Part shown: positions 16,341-26,300 of the stretch, piece after piece
Layout of the letters: every line of letters begins with the position of its first letter
Numbering within the stretch: the first letter of the stretch is position 1
Assembly (NCBI RefSeq): GCF_000378205.1
Contig: NZ_KB899406.1
Span: 1-64,000, forward strand
Direction of reading: 5' to 3'
Source of the DNA: Sediminispirochaeta bajacaliforniensis DSM 16054
GTDB lineage: Bacteria; Spirochaetota; Spirochaetia; DSM-16054; Sediminispirochaetaceae
DNA length: 64,000 bases
The notes under the pieces: model-generated
What the model was told of the DNA's origin: nothing
Databases searched by the model: none
Seen by the model: only the letters and a program-made list of their open reading frames with translations
Made by a program: the position numbers and the translations under genes

Positions 16341-16465
16341 GTAGGTATTTTTTTGGGGGGGGCAGCCGCCCCCTCGCTGCAAAGCCGCTTTCTCCGTCCG
16401 CCTCTTCCGGCTCCGTCCCCTCCGCCGGGGCGGCCGGGCGGCTTTTCCGCTCCCCCCGGGAACGA
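16341..16465. other. GC-rich gene-free stretch with a T7-G8 tract
   Basis: A T7-G8 run near 16348-16362 is followed by GC-rich palindromic sequence (CCGCCGGGGCGGCCGGGCGG) up to the stop of the next minus-strand gene. It may help termination between converging genes. No coding sequence is supported. Confidence 0.4.
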
Positions 16466-17155
16466 CTATGCGGAAAGGATGAATTTCGAGCGTATTGTAT
16501 GAAGCGTCGTCTCGTCGATTCCGATTGCTTTGAGATAGGGAACCGCACCGCCGTAGCGTTTTTCCAGAAATTCTATAACGAGCTGCATGTTATAATAATT
16601 TGATCCCGATATGTCGCTCGTGAAATCTCGGATATAGCTATGGCTCACCTCATAATCGGCAATGATGTCTTCCTTTGGAACATCGGCAATGCTCAGTAAG
16701 AACATGCTTATGATGCCGGTACGGTCCTTTCCTGCGGCACAATGATAGATCGCCCTTCCTGCATTGGCGAGAATTTTGAGGGTTTTTGCTATCTCTTCCT
16801 GCCCGAAGCTAAGAATTTGGCGATACATTCGGTGGAGGGTCCGTGTATCGGTGACCGAAGAGTTTACGTTGATATCTTTTGCCTCAACACAGCCCATTAA
16901 GGAGATGTGATGATATGATGCGCCTTCCGGAATTCTATCGGGGGAGAGCGCTCTTTCCTCTTCATAGCGTAAATCGATTATGGTGTCGATGTGCGCCGTT
17001 CGTAGCATGTTTAGGTCTTCTTCCGTTGCATGATGGAGATGTGTGGAACGGAAAAATATTCCGTATCGGGTTGCCTCCCCGTTTTTACACGGATAGCCTC
17101 CCAAATCTCGGAAGTTCGCCACTCCTTGCAGGTTCCATCGCCGTAATGCTTTCAT
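16466..17155 (-). CDS. PTP-like protein/phosphoinositide phosphatase
   Basis: A 229-residue cytoplasmic phosphatase of the bacterial Y_phosphatase3 (LipA/MptpB-like) type. NFRDLGGY near residue 15 and the P-loop HCAAGKDRTG near residue 139 (Cys nucleophile, Arg phosphate binder) are diagnostic, and the Lys/Asp after the Cys is typical of enzymes that also use phosphoinositides or sugar phosphates. The start overlaps the end of the metallophosphoesterase gene (ATGA), so the two are co-translated. The pair is driven by a promoter overlapped by an operator that also serves the sugar ABC operon, which suggests action on an imported phosphorylated compound rather than on proteins. Confidence 0.87.
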   Translation of the reverse strand: MKALRRWNLQGVANFRDLGGYPCKNGEATRYGIFFRSTHLHHATEEDLNMLRTAHIDTIIDLRYEEERALSPDRIPEGASYHHISLMGCVEAKDINVNSSVTDTRTLHRMYRQILSFGQEEIAKTLKILANAGRAIYHCAAGKDRTGIISMFLLSIADVPKEDIIADYEVSHSYIRDFTSDISGSNYYNMQLVIEFLEKRYGGAVPYLKAIGIDETTLHTIRSKFILSA

Positions 17156-17943
17156 GAGTTTGTCCTTTTACTCTCTTTTTTTACCATGGGGAGGGGATCC
17201 CTCGAGGTTTCTGCCGATCCAAAGAAAAAGAAAAAATCCTGTAATTCTGTCTCCATCATTGCATTGCGTTCATGATATTTTCGTGCCTCTTCCAGTTGGG
17301 GCGTTCTGTCATACGGAATCCGTTTGAGCGTAAGCCTTCCCTCTTCGATACATGCATAATGCGCCGATTTGTCGGGATCGTCCGGGCGACGGTATGATAC
17401 ACTGCCGGGATTTATCCATTCCATCCCGGTTGCCAGTTGATGCCTGCATTGTCTGTGTGAATGTCCGAAAATCATTCTTTTTCGCTCCGCGTTCCAGTAT
17501 TCCTTGGGTGTATGAGATTTCCAGTAAAGCTCAAACTGGTGTGATGTTTCTATGCAGCCGTAGGCCTCGTCGTACTGGTGCTGCATAAGATAGTGCCAAC
17601 CGTCGGCCTCAAAGAAACGGTGGAGGGGCAAAGCGGATAGATATGAAATATCCTGATTCGATAACCGTTCACAATTGTAGTGTACCCATTTATACATCGC
17701 GGGAGCAATGTTGCGGAATTCATGTTCATGATATGTTTTAGCGACATGGCGGTCATGATTTCCCTGTACAATCATGGAATTCTCTTTTTTTTGTCGTAAT
17801 GTCGATATGACCTCTTTCGGTGCTATCCCGTAATCGACAAGATCTCCCGCACAACATAGTTGATCATACGTTTTTTCCGCCGAAAGAATCGTCTCAAGCG
17901 CCCAGATATTACTGTGTATATCTGAGACGACAAGCAACTTCAT
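17152..17943 (-). CDS. Calcineurin-like metallophosphoesterase
   Basis: A 263-residue cytoplasmic phosphoesterase with the full metal-ligand set: DIHSN at the N-terminus, GDLVDYG, GNHDRH and GHSHRQ. These place it in the YfcE/MJ0936-like group, which cleaves phosphodiesters or phosphomonoesters using two metals. ATG 17943 with AAAGGAG upstream is chosen; a longer in-frame extension to 18066 would cross the promoter and operator. It is the first gene of a two-gene minus-strand unit with the PTP-like phosphatase, divergent from the sugar ABC operon at 18247. An unusual run of five Phe lies near the C-terminus. Confidence 0.9.
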   Translation of the reverse strand: MKLLVVSDIHSNIWALETILSAEKTYDQLCCAGDLVDYGIAPKEVISTLRQKKENSMIVQGNHDRHVAKTYHEHEFRNIAPAMYKWVHYNCERLSNQDISYLSALPLHRFFEADGWHYLMQHQYDEAYGCIETSHQFELYWKSHTPKEYWNAERKRMIFGHSHRQCRHQLATGMEWINPGSVSYRRPDDPDKSAHYACIEEGRLTLKRIPYDRTPQLEEARKYHERNAMMETELQDFFFFFGSAETSRDPLPMVKKESKRTNS

Positions 17944-18001
17944 ACAACAGCTCCTTTTTTCATGTGGTATGGTAATAGGACTTTGCCGGTAAACTGCGGT
18001 G

Positions 18002-18030
18002 ATGATAAACGCATCAAAATGGTATGTCAA
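18002..18030 (-). promoter_or_regulatory. Promoter of the metallophosphoesterase unit
   Basis: On the minus strand TTGACA (18030-18025) and TATCAT (18007-18002) are 17 bases apart. The -35 box lies inside operator O1. Confidence 0.7.
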
Positions 18031-18040
18031 TCGATTGATA
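18025..18040. promoter_or_regulatory. Operator O1 of the divergent phosphoesterase/ABC locus
   Basis: TGTCAATCGATTGATA contains the perfect palindrome TCAATCGATTGA with a CG centre, a LacI-family operator form. It overlaps the minus-strand -35 box and lies 20 bases upstream of the plus-strand -35. Confidence 0.65.
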
Positions 18041-18059
18041 TAATAAATATATTTACCGC

Positions 18060-18087
18060 TTGACATACAGATGATATGGCGTATACT
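18060..18087 (+). promoter_or_regulatory. Promoter of the sugar ABC operon at 18247
   Basis: TTGACA at 18060-18065 and TATACT at 18082-18087 are 16 bases apart. The leader would be about 150 bases and contain operator O2. Confidence 0.65.
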
Positions 18088-18202
18088 GACAAAAAATGAG
18101 AAAATTGTGAGAAAATGGTTAATAAAGTATTAGTTGACATCGATATACCTGATGTTACGCGTAGTTTTGGTGTGGATATGGAAAGCATTTTGCTTTTTAT
18201 AT

Positions 18203-18216
18203 GTCAAACGGTTGAC
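18203..18216. promoter_or_regulatory. Operator O2, in the leader of the ABC operon
   Basis: GTCAAACGGTTGAC is a near-perfect palindrome with a CG centre that shares GTCAA and TTGA half-sites with O1. The centres of O1 and O2 are 177 bases apart, close to 17 helical turns, so a DNA loop is plausible. The LacI-type regulator encoded at 22246 is the likely ligand. Confidence 0.65.
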
Positions 18217-18246
18217 TTTTTTATTTTTTAGAGAGGAGAGTGTTTT

Positions 18247-19527
18247 ATGAAAAAAACGATTCTTATTCTGCTTGTACTTCTTCTTCCCTTGGTTTTAGTT
18301 TGTGCGGAGGGTAAGCAGGAGGCATCTGCTTCAGGTGATACGGCGCAGATCAAGGTGTGGGTCAGCAGTGGTGCAGAGGATGATATCTACAGGAATATGT
18401 TCGACAACATGGAATCGGCATTGGGTATCGCCATTAATGATGAGTATTATCCGAAGGATGAACTTGATAGCAAACTGAAGATGGCTCCCGTTGTCGGGGA
18501 TGCTCCTGATATGATCGTGGTTGACTATCTTCAGATTCCATCCTACTACGAGGCCGGATTAATAGCATCTCTTGACGGACGAATACCCGATACGCTGAAA
18601 AACGATTTGATTCCCTCGGTGATAGCGGAATCCACCTATGATGGAAAATTCATTACCACTGCGCAGTTTGATGCAGGGATGGCGATGTGGGCGAACAAGA
18701 GCATGCTGGAACATGCAGGAATCAGAATACCCGCGAGCTACAAAGAGGCATGGGACAGAAAAGAGTTCGAGGATGCCTTGGCAAGGCTGAAGGCCGATGG
18801 AGTGCCGTATCCGATCTATATTCGGCAGAACAAGCCTTCTTCCCTGTATTTTATGTATTTGCCGGTTGTCGCAAGCTTTGGCGGTGATTTCATCAATCGT
18901 GATACCATGCTGACGGAAGGGACCCTGGATAGCCCGGAAACCATCGCTGCCTATGATTATATCTCATGGCTTATCGACAAGGGCTATATGAATGGCGCTT
19001 GTGACTATGAGAATGGTTTTTACGGAAGAAAAGAAAGTGCAATAGCCCTGCTTGGACATTGGAAGTACAAGGATCATGTGACAAATCTCGGTGATGATGC
19101 CATCCTGGTGCCAATCCCCGATTTCGGTAATGGGGTCTATACATGTTCCGGTTCAACGGTCTGGGCAATGACGACTTCGGCAAGCGAAAACGGTACTGCA
19201 GATGTGGTATGGAAGGTAATTGAAAAGAGCCTTGATCCTGAAAACATCAACCTGGTAACGGGCTTCAACGGGGCTATTCCCTCGAGAAAATCGGTTATGA
19301 ACAGCAACCCTGAACTTCAGAAAGGAGGACGATTGTATTTGTACCGTGAACAGTTGGAAGCCGGTATATCTGTTCTTAGGCCTTTAACCCCTGCTCATAT
19401 GACGATCTATAGTGCAGTACAGTCGGCAACAGCCGATATTATAGCCGGTTCAGATGCTGCGACGACCTTACACAACACGGCTGTGTCCATAGATGAAATC
19501 ATCAAAGATAACGGTTGGAATAAATAA
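18247..19527 (+). CDS. Sugar ABC transporter substrate-binding lipoprotein
   Basis: A 426-residue family-1 extracellular solute-binding protein. The signal peptide ends in LVLVCAEG with the lipobox cysteine at position 19, so it is probably a membrane-anchored lipoprotein, unlike the other carbohydrate binding proteins here. Body features include the family-1 pattern PDMIVVDYLQIPSYYEAGLI and FNGAIPSRKSVM near the C-terminus. GAGAGGAG precedes the ATG. It heads an operon with two permeases, a PhnP-like phosphodiesterase and a LacI regulator. The ligand may be a phosphorylated or phosphodiester-linked sugar, inferred from neighbours only. Confidence 0.9.
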   Translation: MKKTILILLVLLLPLVLVCAEGKQEASASGDTAQIKVWVSSGAEDDIYRNMFDNMESALGIAINDEYYPKDELDSKLKMAPVVGDAPDMIVVDYLQIPSYYEAGLIASLDGRIPDTLKNDLIPSVIAESTYDGKFITTAQFDAGMAMWANKSMLEHAGIRIPASYKEAWDRKEFEDALARLKADGVPYPIYIRQNKPSSLYFMYLPVVASFGGDFINRDTMLTEGTLDSPETIAAYDYISWLIDKGYMNGACDYENGFYGRKESAIALLGHWKYKDHVTNLGDDAILVPIPDFGNGVYTCSGSTVWAMTTSASENGTADVVWKVIEKSLDPENINLVTGFNGAIPSRKSVMNSNPELQKGGRLYLYREQLEAGISVLRPLTPAHMTIYSAVQSATADIIAGSDAATTLHNTAVSIDEIIKDNGWNK

Positions 19528-19547
19528 GCGATTGTCTTAACCAATAC

Positions 19548-19580
19548 GGGGGGCATACAGTTTCGTATGCCCTCCTTTCT
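19548..19580 (+). terminator. Intercistronic hairpin after the second binding-protein gene
   Basis: GGGCATAC (19551-19558) pairs with GTATGCCC (19565-19572), extended by flanking G and C residues, followed by a T/C-rich stretch. It sits between binding-protein and permease genes. Confidence 0.65.
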
Positions 19581-19602
19581 TGCACTTCGGAGTATCTTTA
19601 CC

Positions 19603-20514
19603 ATGAATAGAAGAAGCATTTCGTTGAGAAGAAGTCATCACATTCGTGACGGGCAAACAGCAACGGCCTGGCTGTTTTGTGCGCCTGCACTACTTTCGGT
19701 TTTTTTGTTTTACCTTATCCCTTTTTGTCTCTCGATTGCATATTCCTTTACAAATAAGATGCTTGTTCCGCGGATAGGACGATCGACCGAGTTTGTTGGG
19801 GTGGGAAACTATCTGAAAATTCTTTCAAACGATATCGCGGCAAAGGCTTTCGTCAATACCGGTCTCTACGCGCTTATGGTCGTACCCGCCATTATGGTAA
19901 TTGGTACCATCTTAGCCGTGTTCGTAAACAGGCAGGTAAAGGGAGTGAAAACCTTCCGGGCGATTTACTTTAGCCCGCAGGTCGTGACAATGACCGTCGT
20001 GGCGGTTGTTTGGTCTTTTATTTTTTCGCCGGGAGAGAGCGGGCTCCTTAATTCTTTTTTAGGATTGATAGGAATACCACCTCAGAGCTGGCTTCAGAAC
20101 TCGAATCAGGCCCTGTTCTGTATTGCCGTTATGTACATATGGCAATCCTTAGGTCTTCAGATGATAATAATCCTGGGGGGGCTGCAGTATATTCCGGAAG
20201 AGCTTTACGAAGCAGGTCGTCTGGACGGTTGCAGCATTGTTCAGAAATTTCTTTACATCACCGTGCCTCTGCTGAAAAACACCCTGGTCTATGTCCTTAT
20301 TTCCACGACCATCAATACCCTGAAGCTTTTCACCCAGGTCTATGTTTTGACGAACGGTGGTCCAAACCATTCAACAACTTCAGTTGTATATCTGCTGTAT
20401 AAAGCCGGTTTTATCAATAGTCAGTTGGGCTATTCTTCGGCCATTGCCGTTGTCTTTTTCCTGATTGTGCTGATCATTTCGCTGATCCAGAATTATGCCA
20501 TGAGCGAGAAGTAA
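19603..20514 (+). CDS. Sugar ABC transporter permease (MalF/UgpA-like)
   Basis: A 303-residue six-helix permease with the EAA loop EELYEAGRLDGCSIVQKF near residue 205. It forms the import channel with the next gene product. ATG 19603 is used because the in-frame ATG at 19567 lies inside the intercistronic hairpin and lacks a ribosome site; CGGAG precedes 19603. The next gene starts four bases after its stop. No ATPase gene is present in the operon. Confidence 0.9.
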   Translation: MNRRSISLRRSHHIRDGQTATAWLFCAPALLSVFLFYLIPFCLSIAYSFTNKMLVPRIGRSTEFVGVGNYLKILSNDIAAKAFVNTGLYALMVVPAIMVIGTILAVFVNRQVKGVKTFRAIYFSPQVVTMTVVAVVWSFIFSPGESGLLNSFLGLIGIPPQSWLQNSNQALFCIAVMYIWQSLGLQMIIILGGLQYIPEELYEAGRLDGCSIVQKFLYITVPLLKNTLVYVLISTTINTLKLFTQVYVLTNGGPNHSTTSVVYLLYKAGFINSQLGYSSAIAVVFFLIVLIISLIQNYAMSEK

Positions 20515-20518
20515 TATT

Positions 20519-21370
20519 ATGATATCAATATCCATACGTCGAAAACATATATCTGTCGCATGTTTGTATCTTGCCTACATAGTGGTCGCATGCCTATTTG
20601 TGCTTCCTATGCTTTACATGTTTGTCTCTTCCGTGAAAACTGATGCCCAAATTGTAGAAGATATGTCGACCTTCAGGGCCTTTATTCCTTCCGGCCATAT
20701 CTCCGCAGAAAACTACTCGGCAATAATAGGAAAGGTGAATTTCTTTAAGTTTTTTAAGAATTCCGCGGTTGTTGCCATCCTGAATGTCTCGTTGGTTACC
20801 ATTCTCAATGCAATGATGGGATATGCCTTGGGATTGCTTAGCTTCAAGGGAAAGAAGTTTATGATTTCTTTTATTATTGCGCTTGCAATCATTCCCACCG
20901 AATCTGTTATCATCAACCGTTTTATGGTTGCGCTTCATTTGCACATGCTTAACAGCTACGCAGGGCTTGCATTACCAACTGTCGGCTATCCCATGTTTAT
21001 TTTTTTGTATTATAACCATTTTAAGGGGATGCCGAGGGAGTTGCTCGAGGCCGCTATCGTTGATGGTGAAACCTATAACGGTATATTCTGGAAAATCATG
21101 CTCCCATTGTCGAAACCGGTCATCTCCACGGTTGCCATTATGGGATTTATTCGATCCTGGGGCGATCTGCTATGGCCGACTCTTGTTACCCGGGATGAAA
21201 CATATCGAACCCTTCCCCTGGCTTTACGTGCGTTGTCCACCGATGTCTATATCTTCTGGGGACAAATTTTTGCCTTCGCATCACTTATGACGCTGCCGGT
21301 CCTTATCATATTTGTATTGTTCCAAAAGCAATTCATTCAATCCCTGGCAATGACTGGTATCAAAGGTTAG
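20519..21370 (+). CDS. Sugar ABC transporter permease (MalG/UgpE-like)
   Basis: A 283-residue six-helix permease. The EAA loop reads LLEAAIVDGETYNGIFWKI near residue 180 and the C-terminus ends KQFIQSLAMTGIKG, as in UgpE/MalG partners. It pairs with the permease at 19603. The gene is packed between its partner (4-base gap) and the PhnP-like gene (2-base gap), which argues for co-expression and a shared role. Confidence 0.9.
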   Translation: MISISIRRKHISVACLYLAYIVVACLFVLPMLYMFVSSVKTDAQIVEDMSTFRAFIPSGHISAENYSAIIGKVNFFKFFKNSAVVAILNVSLVTILNAMMGYALGLLSFKGKKFMISFIIALAIIPTESVIINRFMVALHLHMLNSYAGLALPTVGYPMFIFLYYNHFKGMPRELLEAAIVDGETYNGIFWKIMLPLSKPVISTVAIMGFIRSWGDLLWPTLVTRDETYRTLPLALRALSTDVYIFWGQIFAFASLMTLPVLIIFVLFQKQFIQSLAMTGIKG

Positions 21371-21372
21371 CC

Positions 21373-22245
21373 ATGCGAATCAAATATCTCGGAACAGGAG
21401 CTGCCGAGGGTTTTCCCGGGCTTTTTTGCGAATGTGCGGCTTGCAGGAAGGCAAGGGACCGGCGGGGAAAAAACCTGAAGATGAGAAGTTGTACGTTATT
21501 GAACGACTCTGTCCTCATCGACATATCTCCCGACATTTTTGCACAAAGCCTCTCCTTCGGCATTCGCATGTCGAAGATTAAGGCAATTGTCTGTACCCAT
21601 TCACATGAAGATCACTTGGACCTTTTTTCCCTGATGTTAAGGTGCCGGACCGGATCCTCCCATCTCCCCGATATACCCCCTTCTCAAAATCACATCCATG
21701 TCTACGGGAGCAGTGCAATTATCGGAAAAATAGAACATGCCTTTTCCTCCCAGCCACATGCCGATAGAAACATTCTTATTTTTCATGAACTGAAAGCCTA
21801 CCGGCCCTATCTGATCGAGGGCCTGGAATTTACTCCACTGCCGGCACAGCATATCCCCGACGAAGAGTGCTTCCTCTATTGCGTCCGGGAAGGGAAACAC
21901 TCCTTACTCTACGCCAATGATACCGGTGCCCCAACCGAAGATTTTTTTTCCGGGGTCGAACGCTTGCCTCACCCCTTTAGCGTCGTAAGCCTCGATTGCG
22001 CCCGGGGAACGCTCGATGGCGATGGACATATGGGGATCAAGGAAGTTCGGTCGCTCTGCGGAAAGCTGAAAGAAATGGGAAGAATTACCCCTGCTTCTCG
22101 AATCTACCTCAACCATTTCTCTCATATGTGCGGTATGATACATGATGAGTTTCAGGACTTGATAGCTGAAGAAGGCCTGAGGCTTACCTACGATGGCTTG
22201 ACCCTTGAGGTCTCTGATGATGGCTTTTTCACTAGGAGCATGTAA
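21373..22245 (+). CDS. PhnP-like metallo-beta-lactamase-fold phosphodiesterase
   Basis: A 290-residue cytoplasmic metallohydrolase. The opening LGTGAAEGFPGLFCECAAC, with its structural-zinc cysteines, matches the PhnP type. The catalytic metal site is THSHEDHLD, followed by ANDTGAP and LNHFSHMCG. PhnP enzymes open cyclic phosphodiesters such as phosphoribosyl 1,2-cyclic phosphate. No other phosphonate (phn) genes are near. Its place inside a sugar importer operon, between permease and LacI regulator, points to hydrolysis of an imported phosphodiester or cyclic-phosphate sugar. Substrate assignment is inference. Confidence 0.87.
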   Translation: MRIKYLGTGAAEGFPGLFCECAACRKARDRRGKNLKMRSCTLLNDSVLIDISPDIFAQSLSFGIRMSKIKAIVCTHSHEDHLDLFSLMLRCRTGSSHLPDIPPSQNHIHVYGSSAIIGKIEHAFSSQPHADRNILIFHELKAYRPYLIEGLEFTPLPAQHIPDEECFLYCVREGKHSLLYANDTGAPTEDFFSGVERLPHPFSVVSLDCARGTLDGDGHMGIKEVRSLCGKLKEMGRITPASRIYLNHFSHMCGMIHDEFQDLIAEEGLRLTYDGLTLEVSDDGFFTRSM

Positions 22246-23235
22246 GTGGCTACGATCAAGGATGTTGCGGAGCGTGCCGGTATTACCGTGACCACTGTTT
22301 CTCGGGTCCTAAACAACAGAGGATATATAAGCGACAAGACCAGAAAAAAAGTCTATCAGGCGATGAAAGAGTTGGATTATCGTCCCAACGCGATTGCCCG
22401 TGCTCTGGCACAGAATCAGACCAACTCGATCGGTATTATTGTACCCTCTCTGTTGCATCCCTTTTTTGCCGTGAGTATTAATTACTTTGAGTTGTATGCG
22501 GCACAGCATGGCTTCAAGATAATGATCTGCAATTCTCAGCGGAATATCGAAAAAGAAATGGAATACTTCGATATGCTAAGATCAAATAAGGTTGCCGGAA
22601 TTATCTTATGTACACGAAGTGGAGAGGTTGAAAAATACCTCGGCTACTCTTTTCCGGTAGTGACCTTTGAGCGATCTATTTCCAATCAGATTCCTGCTGT
22701 TCTCTGCGATAATTACCTCGGAGGGGTTCTGGCAACCAAACATCTCCTGGAATCGGGCTGTACCCATCCGGCAATGCTTAACGGCAGCCTGCATGTCCGT
22801 CTTCCCGCCGATGACAGAGCAAAGGCTTTCATCGACATATGTAATGCGGCGAACGTTCATCCTCTGATATTTACGACGAATGAGGAACAGTTTGATAATC
22901 GTCGCTATAGGCCCGAGATAGATACCCTGATTGAAGAAAATCCGGAGATAGACGGTATCTTTGCATCAAGTGACGTCATTGCTGCACAGGCTATTCAGGC
23001 CTGTTACAAGAAGGGGATTCGTATTCCCGAGGATGTGAAACTTGTTGGTTTCGACGACATAGAAATAGCAACCCTGACCACCCCGACGCTCACTACCATC
23101 CGCCAGCCCATAGAACTGATGTGTAAATATGCAATCGAGATCATTCTTCAGAAAATGAAAGGGGAGGTCGTCCCGATTCGAACGGTCCTGCCGGTTACAT
23201 TGGTGCGGCGGGAATCCTCCGAAACCACTCCGTGA
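22246..23235 (+). CDS. LacI-family transcriptional regulator
   Basis: A 329-residue repressor with the LacI helix-turn-helix at residues 1-50 (ATIKDVAERAGITVTTVSRV) and a periplasmic-binding-type effector domain after it (IGIIVPSLLHPFFA, IDGIFASSDV, LVGFDDIEIA). The start is GTG at 22246, right after the stop of the phosphodiesterase gene, with AGGAG seven bases upstream. Being in the operon, it probably senses the imported sugar and binds O1 and O2 upstream of 18247, controlling both divergent arms. Confidence 0.93.
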   Translation: MATIKDVAERAGITVTTVSRVLNNRGYISDKTRKKVYQAMKELDYRPNAIARALAQNQTNSIGIIVPSLLHPFFAVSINYFELYAAQHGFKIMICNSQRNIEKEMEYFDMLRSNKVAGIILCTRSGEVEKYLGYSFPVVTFERSISNQIPAVLCDNYLGGVLATKHLLESGCTHPAMLNGSLHVRLPADDRAKAFIDICNAANVHPLIFTTNEEQFDNRRYRPEIDTLIEENPEIDGIFASSDVIAAQAIQACYKKGIRIPEDVKLVGFDDIEIATLTTPTLTTIRQPIELMCKYAIEIILQKMKGEVVPIRTVLPVTLVRRESSETTP

Positions 23236-23340
23236 TTTTTGCAGCGTATGTTTTGTAATGAGCCATGAATAGCCTCAGTCGCTTCTTGTGTAGTATCTTT
23301 AGGATCAGTATACCGTGTAATCGGTGCAAGGAGCGTGCTG

Positions 23341-26300
23341 ATGGCATCCCAAAAGAGCATACATGATGAATATCCCTTCTCTGATATGATTTTTACATCA
23401 AAGCATCTGGTGGCAGCCAAGCATTTGTTTGAACCGATTATTCGACATCGGGGGGCAGAGTACTTTCGGGAAGGCCGGGTGGCCTTCGAAAGCCTCTCTC
23501 CTGAAGGAGCCTTTTTCTCGGTGGAGGGGAGCCGGGGAATGCCCTATTCTGTTGTGCTTAGGACGAAGGGAGACAAAGGAGACGACCTTTCGGCTTCAAG
23601 CTGCAATTGTCCCTACGATGACTTTTGTAAGCATATTTGGGCATCCCTGCTGACGGCAATAAACGACAAGCTTCCTTTACCTTCCGGATTAGGGATTTCG
23701 AAGTCGTTCTCTCGTGCCTCTGGAGAATCCTGGGTCCGTGATCTGATCAAAGAGCCGCAGCATCCTGTCCGCGATCCGAAGAAGCGGTTCCGCCTTCTTT
23801 TCCTCATAGGGCCTTACCCCTCCTATGCTTTCCGGTCGAAACTTTTCGTCCGTCCTGCCCTTCGGTACATACGACAAGACGGTGAGCTCGGTGCAATTTC
23901 GAATTTTCGTGATTCGGCTCATCTTGCAGATGTATCCGACAGGGAGAAAATGCTCCTTTCTTCATGCCTCGAGTATGAAGGAAACCGTTTGGATCTTCAC
24001 ACCGGCATAGGCTATCTTCTCGGGGAAAAGGGGATTCCTGCTTACGTCGATAACGGGCAAACTCCCCCGGTCCCCATCACTATTTTCCCTGTCGAGGGTC
24101 TTGAGGTGGATTTTCGACCGCAACTGGAAGAAAATGGGGAGGTTGAATTTCAGCCACTGCTCGCATATATCGATTCCCAGGGGCGTCGGCAGCATGTTGC
24201 TGCGAGGGAGTGCCTTCTGGACAGACGGGGTGCAGAGAAATTCCTCTTTCATCCCCTTTCCGGTCTGCTGGCCCTCGTCCCCGTGGATAACGGTACGGAA
24301 AATCGAGCCCTTGATCTCTTGGTTAATGGCCTTCTGCCCTGGCGTCCTGAGAATATTCGGGAGTTGGAAAGGCTGCTTCCGAAGGAGCAGATAAGCCTTG
24401 CGGAAGTAAAAACTGAGTTTCGGTTTTCCGATAATATTCCCAGGCTTACTCTCGACATCACCGAGGTTCCCCAAGGTCTTGAGTTTTCGGTCGGTATCGA
24501 CCACGCCTCGCTTCCAGATTCCGAAGTCTCCCTTCATGCTGATGGATATTGGGTGATTCCCCGTGTGGACTATCAGGCTGCTTTGAAGCAGGTTTCACGC
24601 AGTATGGGCGCTTCTGAAGGCTTTTCCCCCGATGCTTCGCTGTTCAGAGTCAACATGACTCTGGTTCAATTCCTGAAGGAAAAGGCTCACGAGCTGCTTG
24701 CTGCCGGTTTGTTACTCCGTTTGAATAGCATCCCGATTCATCCTGCCGGTGAAATCAGGATTGAATCCGCCAGCGGGGTGGATTGGCTTGACCTTAGAGT
24801 TTCTATAGATGGACAAGATATTGGTACTCACTCGCTGGATCTATCCCGCCGATTGCTTTCTGCGGAAGATCATTTCATTGTTTTGGATGATGATCAGGTG
24901 GATCGGCTGATCCATCTTAACGAACTGGATCGAGGGAAATCGGGCAGCTTTCGTTTGTATCCCAACGATATCGCAACCGTTCAGGATCTCGGTTCCCTGA
25001 TAGATGGCATCGACGATCCCCGACTGGAACGCAGCCGGAATATCATCGCCAGGCTTGAGACCGGATTCGATACCCGCCAAGAGCCCCCTAGTCCTCTCCT
25101 CCGGGCGAAGCTCCGGGAGTATCAGAAAACCGGACTGGAGTGGTTGCGCTTTCTGGAACGTTACAACCTGGGAGGGATACTGGCCGATGATATGGGACTG
25201 GGAAAGACGATCCAGACCATTGCCCTCTTGGCGGATACTCTTCGGAGGGGAGATTCCGGTCCCTATCTGATCGTGGCCCCCGTAAGTGTCGTTCCCAACT
25301 GGGCCTCGGAATTTCACCGGTTTTTGCCGGAAATGGAGGTAACAATTCACATTGGGACCGACAGAGCACCCCTGGGAAAGGCCCCCAGGGGTGTGGTTCT
25401 TACCTCGTATCAGATTCTCAGGCTGGATGCCGGGGAGTTTACATCAATATCCTGGCATCTCCTTTGTCTTGATGAAAGTCAAAACATTAAGAATGCAGCA
25501 ACGAAAACCTACAAAACCGTTCGGACACTCTCGGCAGATCGTGCTTTAGCCCTCTCAGGAACCCCTATCGAAAACTCGGTAATGGAGCTATGGGCCGTGA
25601 TGGATATCGTTAATCCCGGCCTGTTGGGTACACGAGAGGCGTTTAAACGTCACTACGCAAAGGCGGTAAACGCCGGTAATGGGGAGATAACTTCAAACCT
25701 GCGGAAACGAATCGCTCCTTTTATTCTCAGACGCACCAAAGGGATTGTGGCTTCAGAGCTTCCCGCAAGGGAAGAGGTTTTGTACAAAGTAGAGCTCTCC
25801 TCCCAAGAAGCTCGATTCTACACCCGGTTGAAGGAGTCTATGCGGGCGGAGGTTAAAAGTCTCATCGATGCCAAGCCCGGATCTCTCAAGGTAGCCAACG
25901 CAATATTGATGGCCCTGCTCAGACTCCGCCAGGCTGCCATTTCCCCGATTCTTCTGGATGAGAAGCCCGAAACCAGCAGCAAACTGGATGTCGTAATTCA
26001 GCTTTTGGAAACCCTCCTCGCCGAGGGCCACAAGGTGTTGATTTTTAGTCAGTTTGTCAAGGTCCTCTCATTGCTGCGCGCGCGCCTTGAAGCAAAGGAG
26101 ATGGAGTATGCCTATCTTGATGGTTCTCTGGGGACTCGTGCACGGGAACAGGCCATTCGCTCGTTTAAAAACGCAAAGGGGATCTTTCTTATCAGCCTCA
26201 AGGCCGGAGGAACCGGTCTCAATCTCACCGAAGCCGACTATGTCTTTATCCTCGACCCCTGGTGGAATCCCGCGGTGGAATCTCAGGCTATCGATAGAAG

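Noticed and set aside
21373-22245. Phosphonate C-P lyase locus because of the PhnP-like gene
   Set aside because: No phnG-phnM core genes are near; the neighbours are sugar permeases and a LacI regulator.
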